A DNA stretch of 32,842 nucleotides, taken from an uncultured Prevotella sp. (lineage in GTDB: Bacteria; Bacteroidota; Bacteroidia; Bacteroidales; Bacteroidaceae). Under the pieces are notes generated by a model. It was not told the DNA's origin and searched no databases. It saw only the letters and a list, made by a program, of their open reading frames with translations. This document shows positions 1 to 8,168 of the stretch, piece after piece (within the stretch, counting starts at the first letter, position 1; each line of letters opens with the position of its first letter). Made by a program: the position numbers and the translations under genes. The DNA lies in NCBI GenBank assembly GCA_900316565.1, contig ONDK01000022.1, positions 1 to 32,842 on the forward strand, given 5' to 3'.

Positions 1-26
1 AAAGGTACAACATTTTTACGACATAA

Positions 27-58
27 CAAAGCCCTGGCTTGAGAAAGTCGGGGCTTTG
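27..58. terminator. Stem-loop at left edge, possible terminator
   Basis: CAAAGCCC (27-34) pairs with GGGCTTTG (51-58), and the stem continues inward with GGCTT against AAGTC around a three-base loop. No T-run follows on the plus strand and only a short T-rich stretch follows on the minus strand, so termination is inferred from shape alone. It may close a plus-strand gene lying left of the window. Confidence 0.4.
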
Positions 59-62
59 CGAT

Positions 63-99
63 AAAAAAAATGAGGATGTGCCTATTTTGACACACCCTC
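63..99 (-). terminator. Terminator of the psd-pss transcription unit
   Basis: On the minus strand GAGGGTGTG (complement of 91-99) pairs with CACATCCTC (complement of 72-80) with one internal mismatch and a ten-base loop, followed by eight Ts (complement of 63-70). It sits about 55 bases past the phosphatidylserine synthase stop and fits an intrinsic terminator. A shorter T-run on the other side means it might also work on the plus strand. Confidence 0.7.
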
Positions 100-155
100 T
101 TTTATTATGTAAAAACTATCCTTTTACAGATAAGCCGTTTAATACGTTCTTCTGA

Positions 156-998
156 TTACTTGTTTATAAGGCGCAGGAAGATGCAAATCAAGAGGTAAAT
201 ACCTATCACCGGAGCCCAGGCCTCAAGGAACCCGGTCCACCCGTGAGCGAATATCGCCACCAGAAATATTACGGCAGCAAGCGCAATGAAACTGTAGCGA
301 AGGCCATTCCCCTGCCAGCCCCAATGCTTGAACTTAAGAGCGAACATCGGGAGCTCGCTAATAAGCAGCCAACTGCTGACAAACACGCCGGCGACTACCA
401 GCGCTACAGCCCAAGGATGAGTCTCAATGGTCGACTGCATGCCTATCAGCGCGCCGCCCCAAAAGAGGGCATTGGCTGGCGTTGGCAATCCTATGAACCC
501 CATGGACTGACGCTTGTCCAAATTGAATTTCGCCAGTCTCAAGGCAGAGAACGCTGCCATTATATACGCAATGAACGGAAGCCAGGAACGCAACCCTTCC
601 ATTCCGTCTGGATAGTTCATCACGCCTAGCTCAAAGAAAATCATTGTCGAAGGAGCGACCCCAAAGGTAACGTCATCAGCAAGAGAGTCCAGTTCCTTTC
701 CTACAGGCGATGCCACATGCAGCAGGCGTGCGCTCATGCCATCGAAGAAGTCGAAGACCGCACCTATTATTATCCACGTCAAAGCCCATGTGAGGTCGCC
801 GCAAAACGCGAAATATGTTGCTATGCATCCTGAGATGAGGTTGCAGCATGTTATGCAGTTGGGAATAGAAACCAAGTTCCCGACACCATTCTCATCAGCT
901 ACGGGAGCTTGCCTGCAAAGAGCATCCTTCTGCACGTCAACGCCATCAAGGTGCTGCTTGGAAATATCCTTCGTATTCTCTTGTTCCATAATGCTCAT
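156..998 (-). CDS. pssA: CDP-diacylglycerol-serine O-phosphatidyltransferase
   Basis: This integral membrane enzyme joins CDP-diacylglycerol and serine to make phosphatidylserine, the precursor of phosphatidylethanolamine. The CDP-alcohol phosphatidyltransferase signature is intact: DG, two residues, AR, eight residues, G, three residues, D, three residues, D, inside DFFDGMSARLL...GKELDSLADD. Hydrophobic helices surround it and continue to the C-terminus. The open frame extends to a TTG at 1043, but the ATG at 998 is a better start; about 40 further residues still precede the usual family start near SIPNCITCCNLISG, so the N-terminus is uncertain. The gene follows psd after a short gap on the same strand, placing consecutive pathway steps in one transcript. 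Confidence is high for family and moderate for the start. Confidence 0.93.
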   Translation of the reverse strand: MSIMEQENTKDISKQHLDGVDVQKDALCRQAPVADENGVGNLVSIPNCITCCNLISGCIATYFAFCGDLTWALTWIIIGAVFDFFDGMSARLLHVASPVGKELDSLADDVTFGVAPSTMIFFELGVMNYPDGMEGLRSWLPFIAYIMAAFSALRLAKFNLDKRQSMGFIGLPTPANALFWGGALIGMQSTIETHPWAVALVVAGVFVSSWLLISELPMFALKFKHWGWQGNGLRYSFIALAAVIFLVAIFAHGWTGFLEAWAPVIGIYLLICIFLRLINK

Positions 999-1069
999 TC
1001 TGATGTTAATACTCCGCCCCACCCCCGAAAGATATGGGGACAAATAATTACCCTTTTGCAGGAAACCTG

Positions 1070-1762
1070 CTACTTCAACTTAGCTATGACTGTCTGGTCG
1101 CCTGTCGTGGGCTGGTTCATCTTTACACAGACCTCAGAGTCCAATGGCAGATAGACATCCACGCGGCTTCCAAGCTTTATGAATCCTAAATGCTCATCTA
1201 TAAAGCAGTCCTCACCCTCCACGGCATAAGTAACAACGCGACGTGCCATGGCTCCGGCAATCTGCCGGCAAAGTACATCATGACCGTTTGTGGTTGTAAG
1301 CAGTATGTCGGCATGCTCGTTCTCCTCACTGGCCTTTGGGAGCCACGCCTTATGGTGATTGCCGTTAAAGTGCTTGACAAGTTTCACCTTGCCGTCGACG
1401 GGGAACCAGTTGGCATGCACATTAAGCGGACTCATAAAGATGGAAATCATCAGGCGGCGGTCATGAAAGTATTCGTTCTCATCGACTTCTTCAATGACGA
1501 CAATCTTGCCGTCGGCAGGTGCCACGACAATATCATCCGTTTCCTCAGAGGGAAAATGTCTGATAGGACAACGATAGAAATTGACCACCAGGCCATAAGC
1601 GGTTCCAAAGACAATAAGGAATATGATAAATGGGATTTTAGTGCTAAATCCGAACCAGAGAAGAAGTGCCACCAGAATGATAAGCACAGCGCCATAGAAC
1701 AACTGGTCGCGGCCTTCACTGTGGAATCGTATCTTCTTTAGTTTCTTTATTTTCTGTACCAT
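1070..1762 (-). CDS. psd: Phosphatidylserine decarboxylase proenzyme
   Basis: It decarboxylates phosphatidylserine to phosphatidylethanolamine at the inner membrane. At 230 residues it belongs to the short decarboxylase type. A hydrophobic segment (about residues 23-60) is followed by the catalytic domain with [18 protein letters not shown]. Near the C-terminus the motif [13 protein letters not shown] contains the Gly-Ser site (Ser about 199) where the family self-cleaves to make the pyruvoyl group. The start ATG lies 49 bases inside a near-perfect Bacteroidetes promoter on the same strand. It is the first gene of a two-gene unit with the synthase, and it is divergent from dnaE. Confidence 0.94.
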   Translation of the reverse strand: MVQKIKKLKKIRFHSEGRDQLFYGAVLIILVALLLWFGFSTKIPFIIFLIVFGTAYGLVVNFYRCPIRHFPSEETDDIVVAPADGKIVVIEEVDENEYFHDRRLMISIFMSPLNVHANWFPVDGKVKLVKHFNGNHHKAWLPKASEENEHADILLTTTNGHDVLCRQIAGAMARRVVTYAVEGEDCFIDEHLGFIKLGSRVDVYLPLDSEVCVKMNQPTTGDQTVIAKLK

Positions 1763-1810
1763 AGATGATGGTTGATGCTTATTTGTTTCAGTGATAACTT
1801 ATTCGAAATG

Positions 1811-1842
1811 CAAAGGTAATGATTTTTTGTACGACAGGCAAA
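1811..1842 (-). promoter_or_regulatory. Promoter of psd-pss
   Basis: Read on the minus strand this is TTTG, exactly 20 bases, then TACCTTTG, a full match to the Bacteroidetes primary sigma consensus (TTTG / TAnnTTTG). It points into psd and lies back to back with the dnaE promoter. Confidence 0.8.
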
Positions 1843-1857
1843 TTTTTGTTTCTTTCT

Positions 1858-1889
1858 TTTGGCTATCTCGGATTTTAACCGTAACTTAG
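1858..1889 (+). promoter_or_regulatory. Promoter of dnaE
   Basis: TTTG (1858-1861), 20 bases, then TAACTTAG (1882-1889), one base off the TAnnTTTG consensus. Transcription would start about 15 bases before the dnaE ATG, leaving a very short leader. Confidence 0.65.
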
Positions 1890-1908
1890 CACTCACAAAT
1901 AGATACTT

Positions 1909-4900
1909 ATGGAAGACTTCGTACATCTGCATTGTCATACACATTATTCTATACTTGACGGACAGTCAAAGGTTACGCATCTCGTGGATAAAGCCGTCAA
2001 GGACGGCATGAAGGGCATGGCGATAACCGACCATGGCGTCATGTTCGGCATCAAGGAGTTCGCGGACTACTGCGCTAAAATCAACAAGGGCAGGAAGAAA
2101 GACGGACTTGAGCCGTTCAAGCCCATATATGGTTGCGAGATGTATGTCGCACACCACAGGATGGAGGACAAGGTGAAGGAGCATGGCGACAACGGAGGAT
2201 ACCACCTCATAGTCCTTGCCAAGAACTACAAGGGCTATAAGAACCTCATAAAGCTTGTCAGTCACGCCTGGGTGAAAGGATATTATTACAAGCCACGTAC
2301 CGACAGGAGCGAGCTTGAGAAGTATCACGAGGGACTTATCGTCTGTTCGGCATGTATTGCGGGCGAAGTGCCATCAAAAATTCTGAAGGGCGACATCGAA
2401 GGGGCAAGGGAAGCGTGCCAATGGTACCACAACTTGTTCGGAGACGACTACTATCTGGAACTTCAACGGCATGAGGTAAAGGACCCGAACATCATCGCCA
2501 ACCGCGAGACATTCCCATTGCAGCAGAAAGCCAACAAGGTTCTTATACAGTTTGCCAAGGAATATGGCATAAAGCTGGTGTGTACCAACGACTGCCACTT
2601 TGAGGACAAGGAGACGGCAGAGGCTCACGACCATCTGCTCTGTCTTGCCACAGGCAAGGACCTTGACGACCCTAACCGCATGAGGTACTCCAAGCAGGAA
2701 TGGTTCAAGACCCGCGAGGAGATGAATGAGATCTTCTCGGACATTCCGGAGGCTCTGTCAAATACTCTGGAGGTCCTCAACAAGGTGGAGTTCTACAGCA
2801 TCGACCACGGACCAATCATGCCGTTCTTCCCCATCCCGGAGGAATTTGGAACAGAGGACGACATCAGAAAGAAATACACGAAGGAAGACCTCCTCAAGGA
2901 GTTCTCATCGGACGAGAACGGAGAGAACACGCTGCCGGAAGAGGAGGGGATGAAGAAGATAGAGGCACTCGGAGGCTGGGACAAGGTGTACCGCATCAAA
3001 TTCGAGGCTGAATACCTGAGCCACCTGGCCTATGAAGGTGCTAAGAAACGATATGGCGACCCCCTGCCCGACAATGTCAAGGAGCACATCAACTTTGAGC
3101 TTCATGTGATGAAGACCATGGGTTTCCCGGGTTACTTCCTTATAGTCCAGGACTTCATCAATGCCGCACGCAACGAACTGGGAGTGATGGTAGGACCGGG
3201 CCGTGGCTCTGCCGCAGGCTCTGTGGTGGCGTACTGTCTCGGAATAACAAAGATAGACCCGCTGAAATATGACTTGCTGTTTGAGCGTTTCCTCAACCCT
3301 GACCGTGTGAACCTCCCGGATATCGACACCGACTTCGACGACGACGGACGAGGAAAGGTGCTTAGGTGGGTCATGGACAAGTACGGATGGGACAACTGTG
3401 CACACATTATCACATACTCTACTATGGCCACGAAGAACTCGTTGAAGGACGTGGCACGAGTGGAAGGGCTGCCCCTCGACATATCAAACGCGCTATGCAA
3501 GGCTATCCCCGACCGTCTGCCCGACGGCATGAAGATGAATCTGGGCAATGCTATAAAGTGCACGCCGGCCCTACAGGAGGCCGAGGTGAGCCTCGACAGC
3601 CGGGAGAGCAATACTATCAAGTATGCCAAGATGCTGGAGGGTACCATCCGTGGAACAGGTATACATGCCTGCGGTTTCATCATCTGCCGCGACCCTATCA
3701 GCGACTGGGTTCCGGTGAGCACCGCCGACGACCCCGATTTCCCGGGGATGAAGTGTAACGTGACACAGTATGACGGTCACGTGATCGAGTCAACGGGACT
3801 TATCAAGATGGACTTCCTCGGCCTTAAGACGCTCTCGGAGCTTAAGGAGGCCGTGAAAGTTATAAAGGAGACCACAGGAGATGTCATCGATCTGGACAAC
3901 ATTCCTATCGACGATAAAAAGACCTATGAGCTTTATCAGCAGGGACGGACGATAGGTACGTTCCAGTTTGAGTCGGCGGGAATGCAGAAATATCTTCGCG
4001 AGCTCAAGCCGACGGTCTTCGAGGACCTCATCGCTATGAACGCGCTGTACCGTCCGGGGCCAATGGACTACATCCCTTCATTCATTGCGAGAAAGAACGG
4101 CAAAGAGCCGATAACGTATGACATCCCTTGCATGGAGAAATACCTTAAGGACACATACGGTATCACGGTCTATCAGGAGCAGGTGATGCTTCTCAGCCGC
4201 CAGCTTGCCAACTTTACGCGTGGAGAGAGCGATGCCCTGCGAAAAGCTATGGGTAAGAAGAAGAAGGCTATCGTCGACGCCATGAAGCCAAAGTTCATCA
4301 AGCAGGGACAGGAGAACGGACATCCCAAGGAGAAACTGGAGAAGATCTGGGCCGACTGGGAGAAGTTCGCAAGTTACGCATTCAACAAATCTCACGCCAC
4401 CTGTTACTCCTGGGTAGCCTACCAGACGGCATATCTCAAGGCACACTATCCCGCTGAGTACATGGCAGCACTGATGACGCGCCGCTTCGACCAGAAGACG
4501 GAAATCTCAAAGCTTATGGAAGAGTGCAAGTCCTTAGGCATTGCGACACTCGGTCCAGATGTTAACGAGAGCCGGAGCAGCTTTGCCGTGAACAACAAGG
4601 GCGAGATACGTTTCGGAATGTCGGCCATCTCCGGAATGGGCGGTGCTGCAGCAGACGCCATCGTGGAGGAGCGCGAGAAGAACGGACCGTATAAGGACAT
4701 ATATGACTTCGCAGAACGCATCGACTTCACAAGGGTGAACCGTAAGGCTTTCGAGAGTCTTGCATACAGCGGAGGCTTCGACAGCTTCGGACTACAGAGG
4801 GAGCAGTACTTCGGCGAGAATGGGAAAGGTGGCAACTTCCTCGACACGCTCGTACACTATGGGCAGGAGTTCCAGCGTGAGAAACGGGAGCAGATGAACT

Positions 4901-5619
4901 CCCTCTTCGGTGGCGATGACGTGGAGATAAAACATCCGGTGCCGCCAAAGGTGGAGAAGTGGCCTGTAATAGAGAAACTGAACAAGGAGCGGAGCCTTGT
5001 CGGCATCTATCTCTCGGCGCATCCACTCGACGAGTACAGGGTCATCCTTGAGAATATGTGCAACATCAACTGCAATGATATTGGCCGCGACGCTGACAAG
5101 CAAGAATTGGCAAAGCTTGACAAACTGACATTCGGTGGCATAGTAACTAATGTTACCGAGCGCTTCTCACAGAAGACGGGCAAGCCATTCGGCTTCGTTA
5201 CCATAGAGGACTTCGACTCCTCCGGAGAGATTGGCATCTTCGGCGACGACTGGGCACGTTGGAACGGAATGCTTAAGAAGGACTATTCGGTCTTCATCAC
5301 CGCCAAATGTGTTCCGCGCTTCAGGGATTCAAATGTCTACAACATCAATATCGAGAACGTAGAACAGCTCTATGATGTTAAAGCCAAGCGACTTGAGAAG
5401 TTCACCATAACCCTTGACCCGAAACAGATTGATGTCACTATGGTCACCGACCTTGCAGAGGTCATAGACTCCTGTCCGGGAAGTACACAGCTATTCTTTA
5501 AACTTAAAGGTGAAGGTACAGATGTATTCCTGAGGAGTTCAAATAAGGCCGTAAATGTGGAAAGCAAACTTATCTCATATATCAAGGATAATGAAGCCCT
5601 GGATTATAAGATAAACTGA
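1909..5619 (+). CDS. dnaE: DNA polymerase III subunit alpha
   Basis: This is the replicative polymerase catalytic subunit of 1236 residues, a normal length. In order it shows an N-terminal PHP domain (VHLHCHTHYSILDG, residues 5-19; ITDHG near 40; NDCHFED near 224), the polymerase core with GPGRGSAAGSVVAYCLG and the catalytic acidic cluster LPDIDTDFDDDGR, the fingers region YQEQVMLLSRQLANFTRGE, the helix-hairpin-helix area, and a C-terminal OB-fold-like region (GGIVTNVTERFSQKTGKPFG). The PHP metal-binding histidines HxH are retained, unlike the degenerate PHP domain of E. coli. The gene stands alone after its own promoter, with thioredoxin 79 bases downstream. Confidence 0.98.
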   Translation: MEDFVHLHCHTHYSILDGQSKVTHLVDKAVKDGMKGMAITDHGVMFGIKEFADYCAKINKGRKKDGLEPFKPIYGCEMYVAHHRMEDKVKEHGDNGGYHLIVLAKNYKGYKNLIKLVSHAWVKGYYYKPRTDRSELEKYHEGLIVCSACIAGEVPSKILKGDIEGAREACQWYHNLFGDDYYLELQRHEVKDPNIIANRETFPLQQKANKVLIQFAKEYGIKLVCTNDCHFEDKETAEAHDHLLCLATGKDLDDPNRMRYSKQEWFKTREEMNEIFSDIPEALSNTLEVLNKVEFYSIDHGPIMPFFPIPEEFGTEDDIRKKYTKEDLLKEFSSDENGENTLPEEEGMKKIEALGGWDKVYRIKFEAEYLSHLAYEGAKKRYGDPLPDNVKEHINFELHVMKTMGFPGYFLIVQDFINAARNELGVMVGPGRGSAAGSVVAYCLGITKIDPLKYDLLFERFLNPDRVNLPDIDTDFDDDGRGKVLRWVMDKYGWDNCAHIITYSTMATKNSLKDVARVEGLPLDISNALCKAIPDRLPDGMKMNLGNAIKCTPALQEAEVSLDSRESNTIKYAKMLEGTIRGTGIHACGFIICRDPISDWVPVSTADDPDFPGMKCNVTQYDGHVIESTGLIKMDFLGLKTLSELKEAVKVIKETTGDVIDLDNIPIDDKKTYELYQQGRTIGTFQFESAGMQKYLRELKPTVFEDLIAMNALYRPGPMDYIPSFIARKNGKEPITYDIPCMEKYLKDTYGITVYQEQVMLLSRQLANFTRGESDALRKAMGKKKKAIVDAMKPKFIKQGQENGHPKEKLEKIWADWEKFASYAFNKSHATCYSWVAYQTAYLKAHYPAEYMAALMTRRFDQKTEISKLMEECKSLGIATLGPDVNESRSSFAVNNKGEIRFGMSAISGMGGAAADAIVEEREKNGPYKDIYDFAERIDFTRVNRKAFESLAYSGGFDSFGLQREQYFGENGKGGNFLDTLVHYGQEFQREKREQMNSLFGGDDVEIKHPVPPKVEKWPVIEKLNKERSLVGIYLSAHPLDEYRVILENMCNINCNDIGRDADKQELAKLDKLTFGGIVTNVTERFSQKTGKPFGFVTIEDFDSSGEIGIFGDDWARWNGMLKKDYSVFITAKCVPRFRDSNVYNINIENVEQLYDVKAKRLEKFTITLDPKQIDVTMVTDLAEVIDSCPGSTQLFFKLKGEGTDVFLRSSNKAVNVESKLISYIKDNEALDYKIN

Positions 5620-5698
5620 CAAGAAGGTTTGGCACGCTGTTTGCCACTAAAGAATATATCGAACAGAAAAATTATTTCATCATTAAAAAGAAGATACA

Positions 5699-6013
5699 AT
5701 GGAAGTAGAAATCACATCACAGAATTTCGAGAGTTATAAGAACGGCGAACTGCCGTTGGTAGTTGACCTGTGGGCACCCTGGTGCGGTCCTTGCCGCATG
5801 GTAGGCCCTGTCATCTCAGAACTTGCCAAGGACTATGACGGCAAGATTGTTGTCGGCAAGTGCAATGTTGACGACAACGAGGAGCTGGCAGCACAGTTCG
5901 GTGTGCGCAGTATCCCGACAATACTGTTCTTCAAGAACGGAGAGCAGGTCGACAAGTTCGTCGGCGCAGCTCCAAAGGATGTTCTTGACGAGAAGTTCAA
6001 GGCTCTTCTGTAA
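5699..6013 (+). CDS. trxA: Thioredoxin
   Basis: A cytoplasmic thioredoxin of 104 residues that reduces protein disulfides. The active site WAPWCGPC places the redox cysteines at 29 and 32, and the cis-proline loop SIPTILFF is present. There is no signal peptide, so it is the cytosolic form. It lies 79 bases after dnaE with no clear promoter or terminator between, so partial read-through from dnaE is possible. A long stem-loop element follows before the convergent tsaE gene. Confidence 0.95.
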   Translation: MEVEITSQNFESYKNGELPLVVDLWAPWCGPCRMVGPVISELAKDYDGKIVVGKCNVDDNEELAAQFGVRSIPTILFFKNGEQVDKFVGAAPKDVLDEKFKALL

Positions 6014-6027
6014 GCCTGAAACAAAAC

Positions 6028-6124
6028 AAGCTTCCCCAAGGAAGAGGACGTTATGCCCGTCCCTGCAATGAAGCGGCAGGTTATTAGGGCATCAGAGCAT
6101 CCTACTCCTTGGGGAAGCTTTTTT
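6028..6124. repeat. Structured hairpin element A (bidirectional terminator or REP-like repeat)
   Basis: Perfect 15-bp outer arms (AAGCTTCCCCAAGGA at 6028-6042, complement at 6106-6120) enclose AGGA/TCCT, an internal loop, ATGCCC/GGGCAT, a second internal loop and a CCTGC/GCAGG hairpin. Six Ts end it on the plus strand, and the minus side is also T-rich. It lies between the trxA and tsaE stops. Its reverse complement resembles element B at 16960-17051: the same CCCCAAGG outer stem, AGGA/TCCT inner stem, and a TAATAAC or TATAAC bulge on one side. It is more elaborate than a plain terminator. Confidence 0.75.
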
Positions 6125-6131
6125 ATTGATA

Positions 6132-6545
6132 CTAAAACTTCAGGGTTCTGGAACCGTCTTCATTGACAGTGATAGTAACCTTCGTAGCATCTTCCGGAAG
6201 AATTTCCTCTATCAGCTCTGGCCATTCCATGAGACAGAGACAACCACTGTCGATATAATCCTCATAACCCATATCGAACACCTCATCAAGTTTTTTGATG
6301 CGGTAGAAGTCGAAATGATATATCGGATCACCTTTTCCGTCGGTATATTCATTCACGATGGCGAATGTTGGAGAGGTAATAACGTCCTCAACACCCAACT
6401 CCTCACACAAGGCTTTAATGAACGTAGTCTTGCCTGCGCCCATATCACCATAGAAGGCAAAGACATTTCCTTTGCCCATGTTCTTAATGAACTCCTTAGC
6501 TGCCTCACGTATATGCGCGAGGTCTTTTATCTTTATTTCCATCAT
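6132..6545 (-). CDS. tsaE: tRNA threonylcarbamoyladenosine biosynthesis ATPase TsaE
   Basis: This ATPase works with TsaB and TsaD to place threonylcarbamoyl on A37 of ANN-decoding tRNAs. The Walker A loop GDMGAGKTT (Lys39) is followed by SPTFAIVNEY, the family switch region, and HFDFYRI. Its 137 residues match the usual family length. The start ATG overlaps the porX stop by four bases (ATGA), and a good Shine-Dalgarno-like AAGGAG lies just upstream within porX, suggesting translational coupling. Element A lies eight bases past its stop. Confidence 0.93.
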   Translation of the reverse strand: MMEIKIKDLAHIREAAKEFIKNMGKGNVFAFYGDMGAGKTTFIKALCEELGVEDVITSPTFAIVNEYTDGKGDPIYHFDFYRIKKLDEVFDMGYEDYIDSGCLCLMEWPELIEEILPEDATKVTITVNEDGSRTLKF

Positions 6546-8095
6546 CTTCTCCTTGCTTTCATTGTTATTAATGGTATAATCATCTCTTCCATGGATATCC
6601 CGCCATGCTGGAATGTATCCTTGTAGTAACTTACATAGTAATTGTAGTTGTTCGGATATGCGAAGAACGAGTCTCCCATGGCAAAGACATAGCTCGTCGA
6701 CAGGTTTGGCGACGGCAGCTGTGCCTTCGCCGGGTCATGAATGGCAAACACTTCCTTAGCATTGTAGCTCAGGTTCTTGCCGAGTTTATACCTTAGGTTT
6801 GTGTTTGTATTCCTGTCACCAATTATCTTCAGAGGCTTCGTGGCACGGATAGACCCGTGGTCGGTGGTGATAACGATCTCGTAGTCGGTCTGAGCCAGCA
6901 TCTTGAATAGCTCGGAAAGCACAGAATGACGGAACCAACTGAGCGTTATGCTTCTATATGCACTCTCGTTGTTAGCCAGCTCACGCACCATCTTCATCTC
7001 TGTACGGGCGTGTGAGAGCATGTCTATGAAATTTATGACCACCACATTGAGGTCGTTCTGCTTCAGATTGTTGAATTCCTTGATTAGTTTGTCGGCCGCC
7101 GCTGAATCGTTTATCTTGTGGTAAGAGAACTTATCATGCCTGCGATAACGATCTATCTGCGTTTTTATCAGTGGAGCCTCATTAAGGTTCTTGCCTTCCT
7201 CCTCATCTTCATCTACCCACAGATCCGGAAACATCTTGGCAATCTGCAACGGCATGAGTCCACTGAATATGGCATTACGTGCATACTGGGTGGCTGTAGG
7301 TAGGATGGACATATACAGGTTCTCGTCGATATCGAACATATCACCGATCTCCTCAGACAGGACACGCCACTGATCGTAACGGAAGTTGTCGATAACAATA
7401 AGGAAGACTTTGTTCCCTCTGTCAATGGAAGGAAAGATTTGGGACTTGAAGATTTCCGGGGAAATAAGCGGTCGGTCGTCAGTTTTCTTTTCTATCCAAT
7501 CGAGATAATGCTTCTGTATGAACTTTCCGAAGCCGTTGTTAGCCTCTTCCTTTTGCATTCTCAGCATCTCCATCATACTGCTGTCGGCACTGGAAAGTTC
7601 GAGCTCCCATCTGACAAGTTTCTTATATACTTCCTTCCAGTCGTCAAAGGAACGGCAATCACCTATCTGTATCGCTATCTGCTGGTACTGTTGCTGATAG
7701 CTGGTCTGCGCCACCTCGGTAACGATTTCCTTCTGATGGATATTCTTCTTCAGTGCAAGCAGAATCTGACTGGGGTTTACCGGCTTTATAAGGTAGTCGG
7801 CAATCTTCGAACCAATGGCCTGGTCCATGATATTCTCCTCCTCACTCTTCGTAACCATCACCACAGGCGTCGCCGGCTGTATCTCCTTTATCTGCTGAAG
7901 GGTCTCCAGTCCCGACAAGCCTGGCATCTGCTCGTCGAGAAGGACGAGGTCGAATGTCTGCTGACGACACTGGTCTATCGCGTCAGGTCCATTGCTGACG
8001 GTAACCACCTCATAACCTTTCTTCTCCAGAAAGATTATATGTGCCTTGAGAAGTTCTATCTCGTCATCGACCCAAAGTAATAATCCGTTACTCAT
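6542..8095 (-). CDS. porX: Type IX secretion response regulator PorX (receiver plus PglZ domain)
   Basis: PorX is the response regulator that, with the kinase PorY, controls type IX secretion in Bacteroidetes. Residues 1-120 are a CheY-like receiver with acidic pair Asp10/Asp11, phosphoacceptor Asp54 (LLLDEQMPG), Thr82 and Lys104. The rest is a PglZ, alkaline-phosphatase-like domain with plausible metal or catalytic residues in VIDNFRYDQW, LPTATQYARNAIFSG, INFIDMLSH, ITTDHGS and FQHGGISMEE. There is no DNA-binding output domain; published PorX work assigns this domain phosphodiesterase activity. It follows the PorW-like gene after 73 bases and overlaps tsaE. The 517-residue length is normal for PorX. 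Confidence 0.95.
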   Translation of the reverse strand: MSNGLLLWVDDEIELLKAHIIFLEKKGYEVVTVSNGPDAIDQCRQQTFDLVLLDEQMPGLSGLETLQQIKEIQPATPVVMVTKSEEENIMDQAIGSKIADYLIKPVNPSQILLALKKNIHQKEIVTEVAQTSYQQQYQQIAIQIGDCRSFDDWKEVYKKLVRWELELSSADSSMMEMLRMQKEEANNGFGKFIQKHYLDWIEKKTDDRPLISPEIFKSQIFPSIDRGNKVFLIVIDNFRYDQWRVLSEEIGDMFDIDENLYMSILPTATQYARNAIFSGLMPLQIAKMFPDLWVDEDEEEGKNLNEAPLIKTQIDRYRRHDKFSYHKINDSAAADKLIKEFNNLKQNDLNVVVINFIDMLSHARTEMKMVRELANNESAYRSITLSWFRHSVLSELFKMLAQTDYEIVITTDHGSIRATKPLKIIGDRNTNTNLRYKLGKNLSYNAKEVFAIHDPAKAQLPSPNLSTSYVFAMGDSFFAYPNNYNYYVSYYKDTFQHGGISMEEMIIPLITMKARRR

Positions 8096-8168
8096 CTATA
8101 CTGAATCCTTTCTGTTCTTTTATTATATATACGATATCTACTGAGAGCATTGAATGGACGGATATTCT

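Noticed and set aside
7439-8080. Plus-strand open frame of 213 codons opposite porX
   Set aside because: Antisense to the receiver and PglZ domains; its hydrophobic runs are a by-product of the complementary strand.
6542-8095. PglZ domain as evidence for a BREX-type phage defence system
   Set aside because: The PglZ domain is fused to a receiver domain as in PorX, and no brxC, pglX or other BREX gene is nearby.
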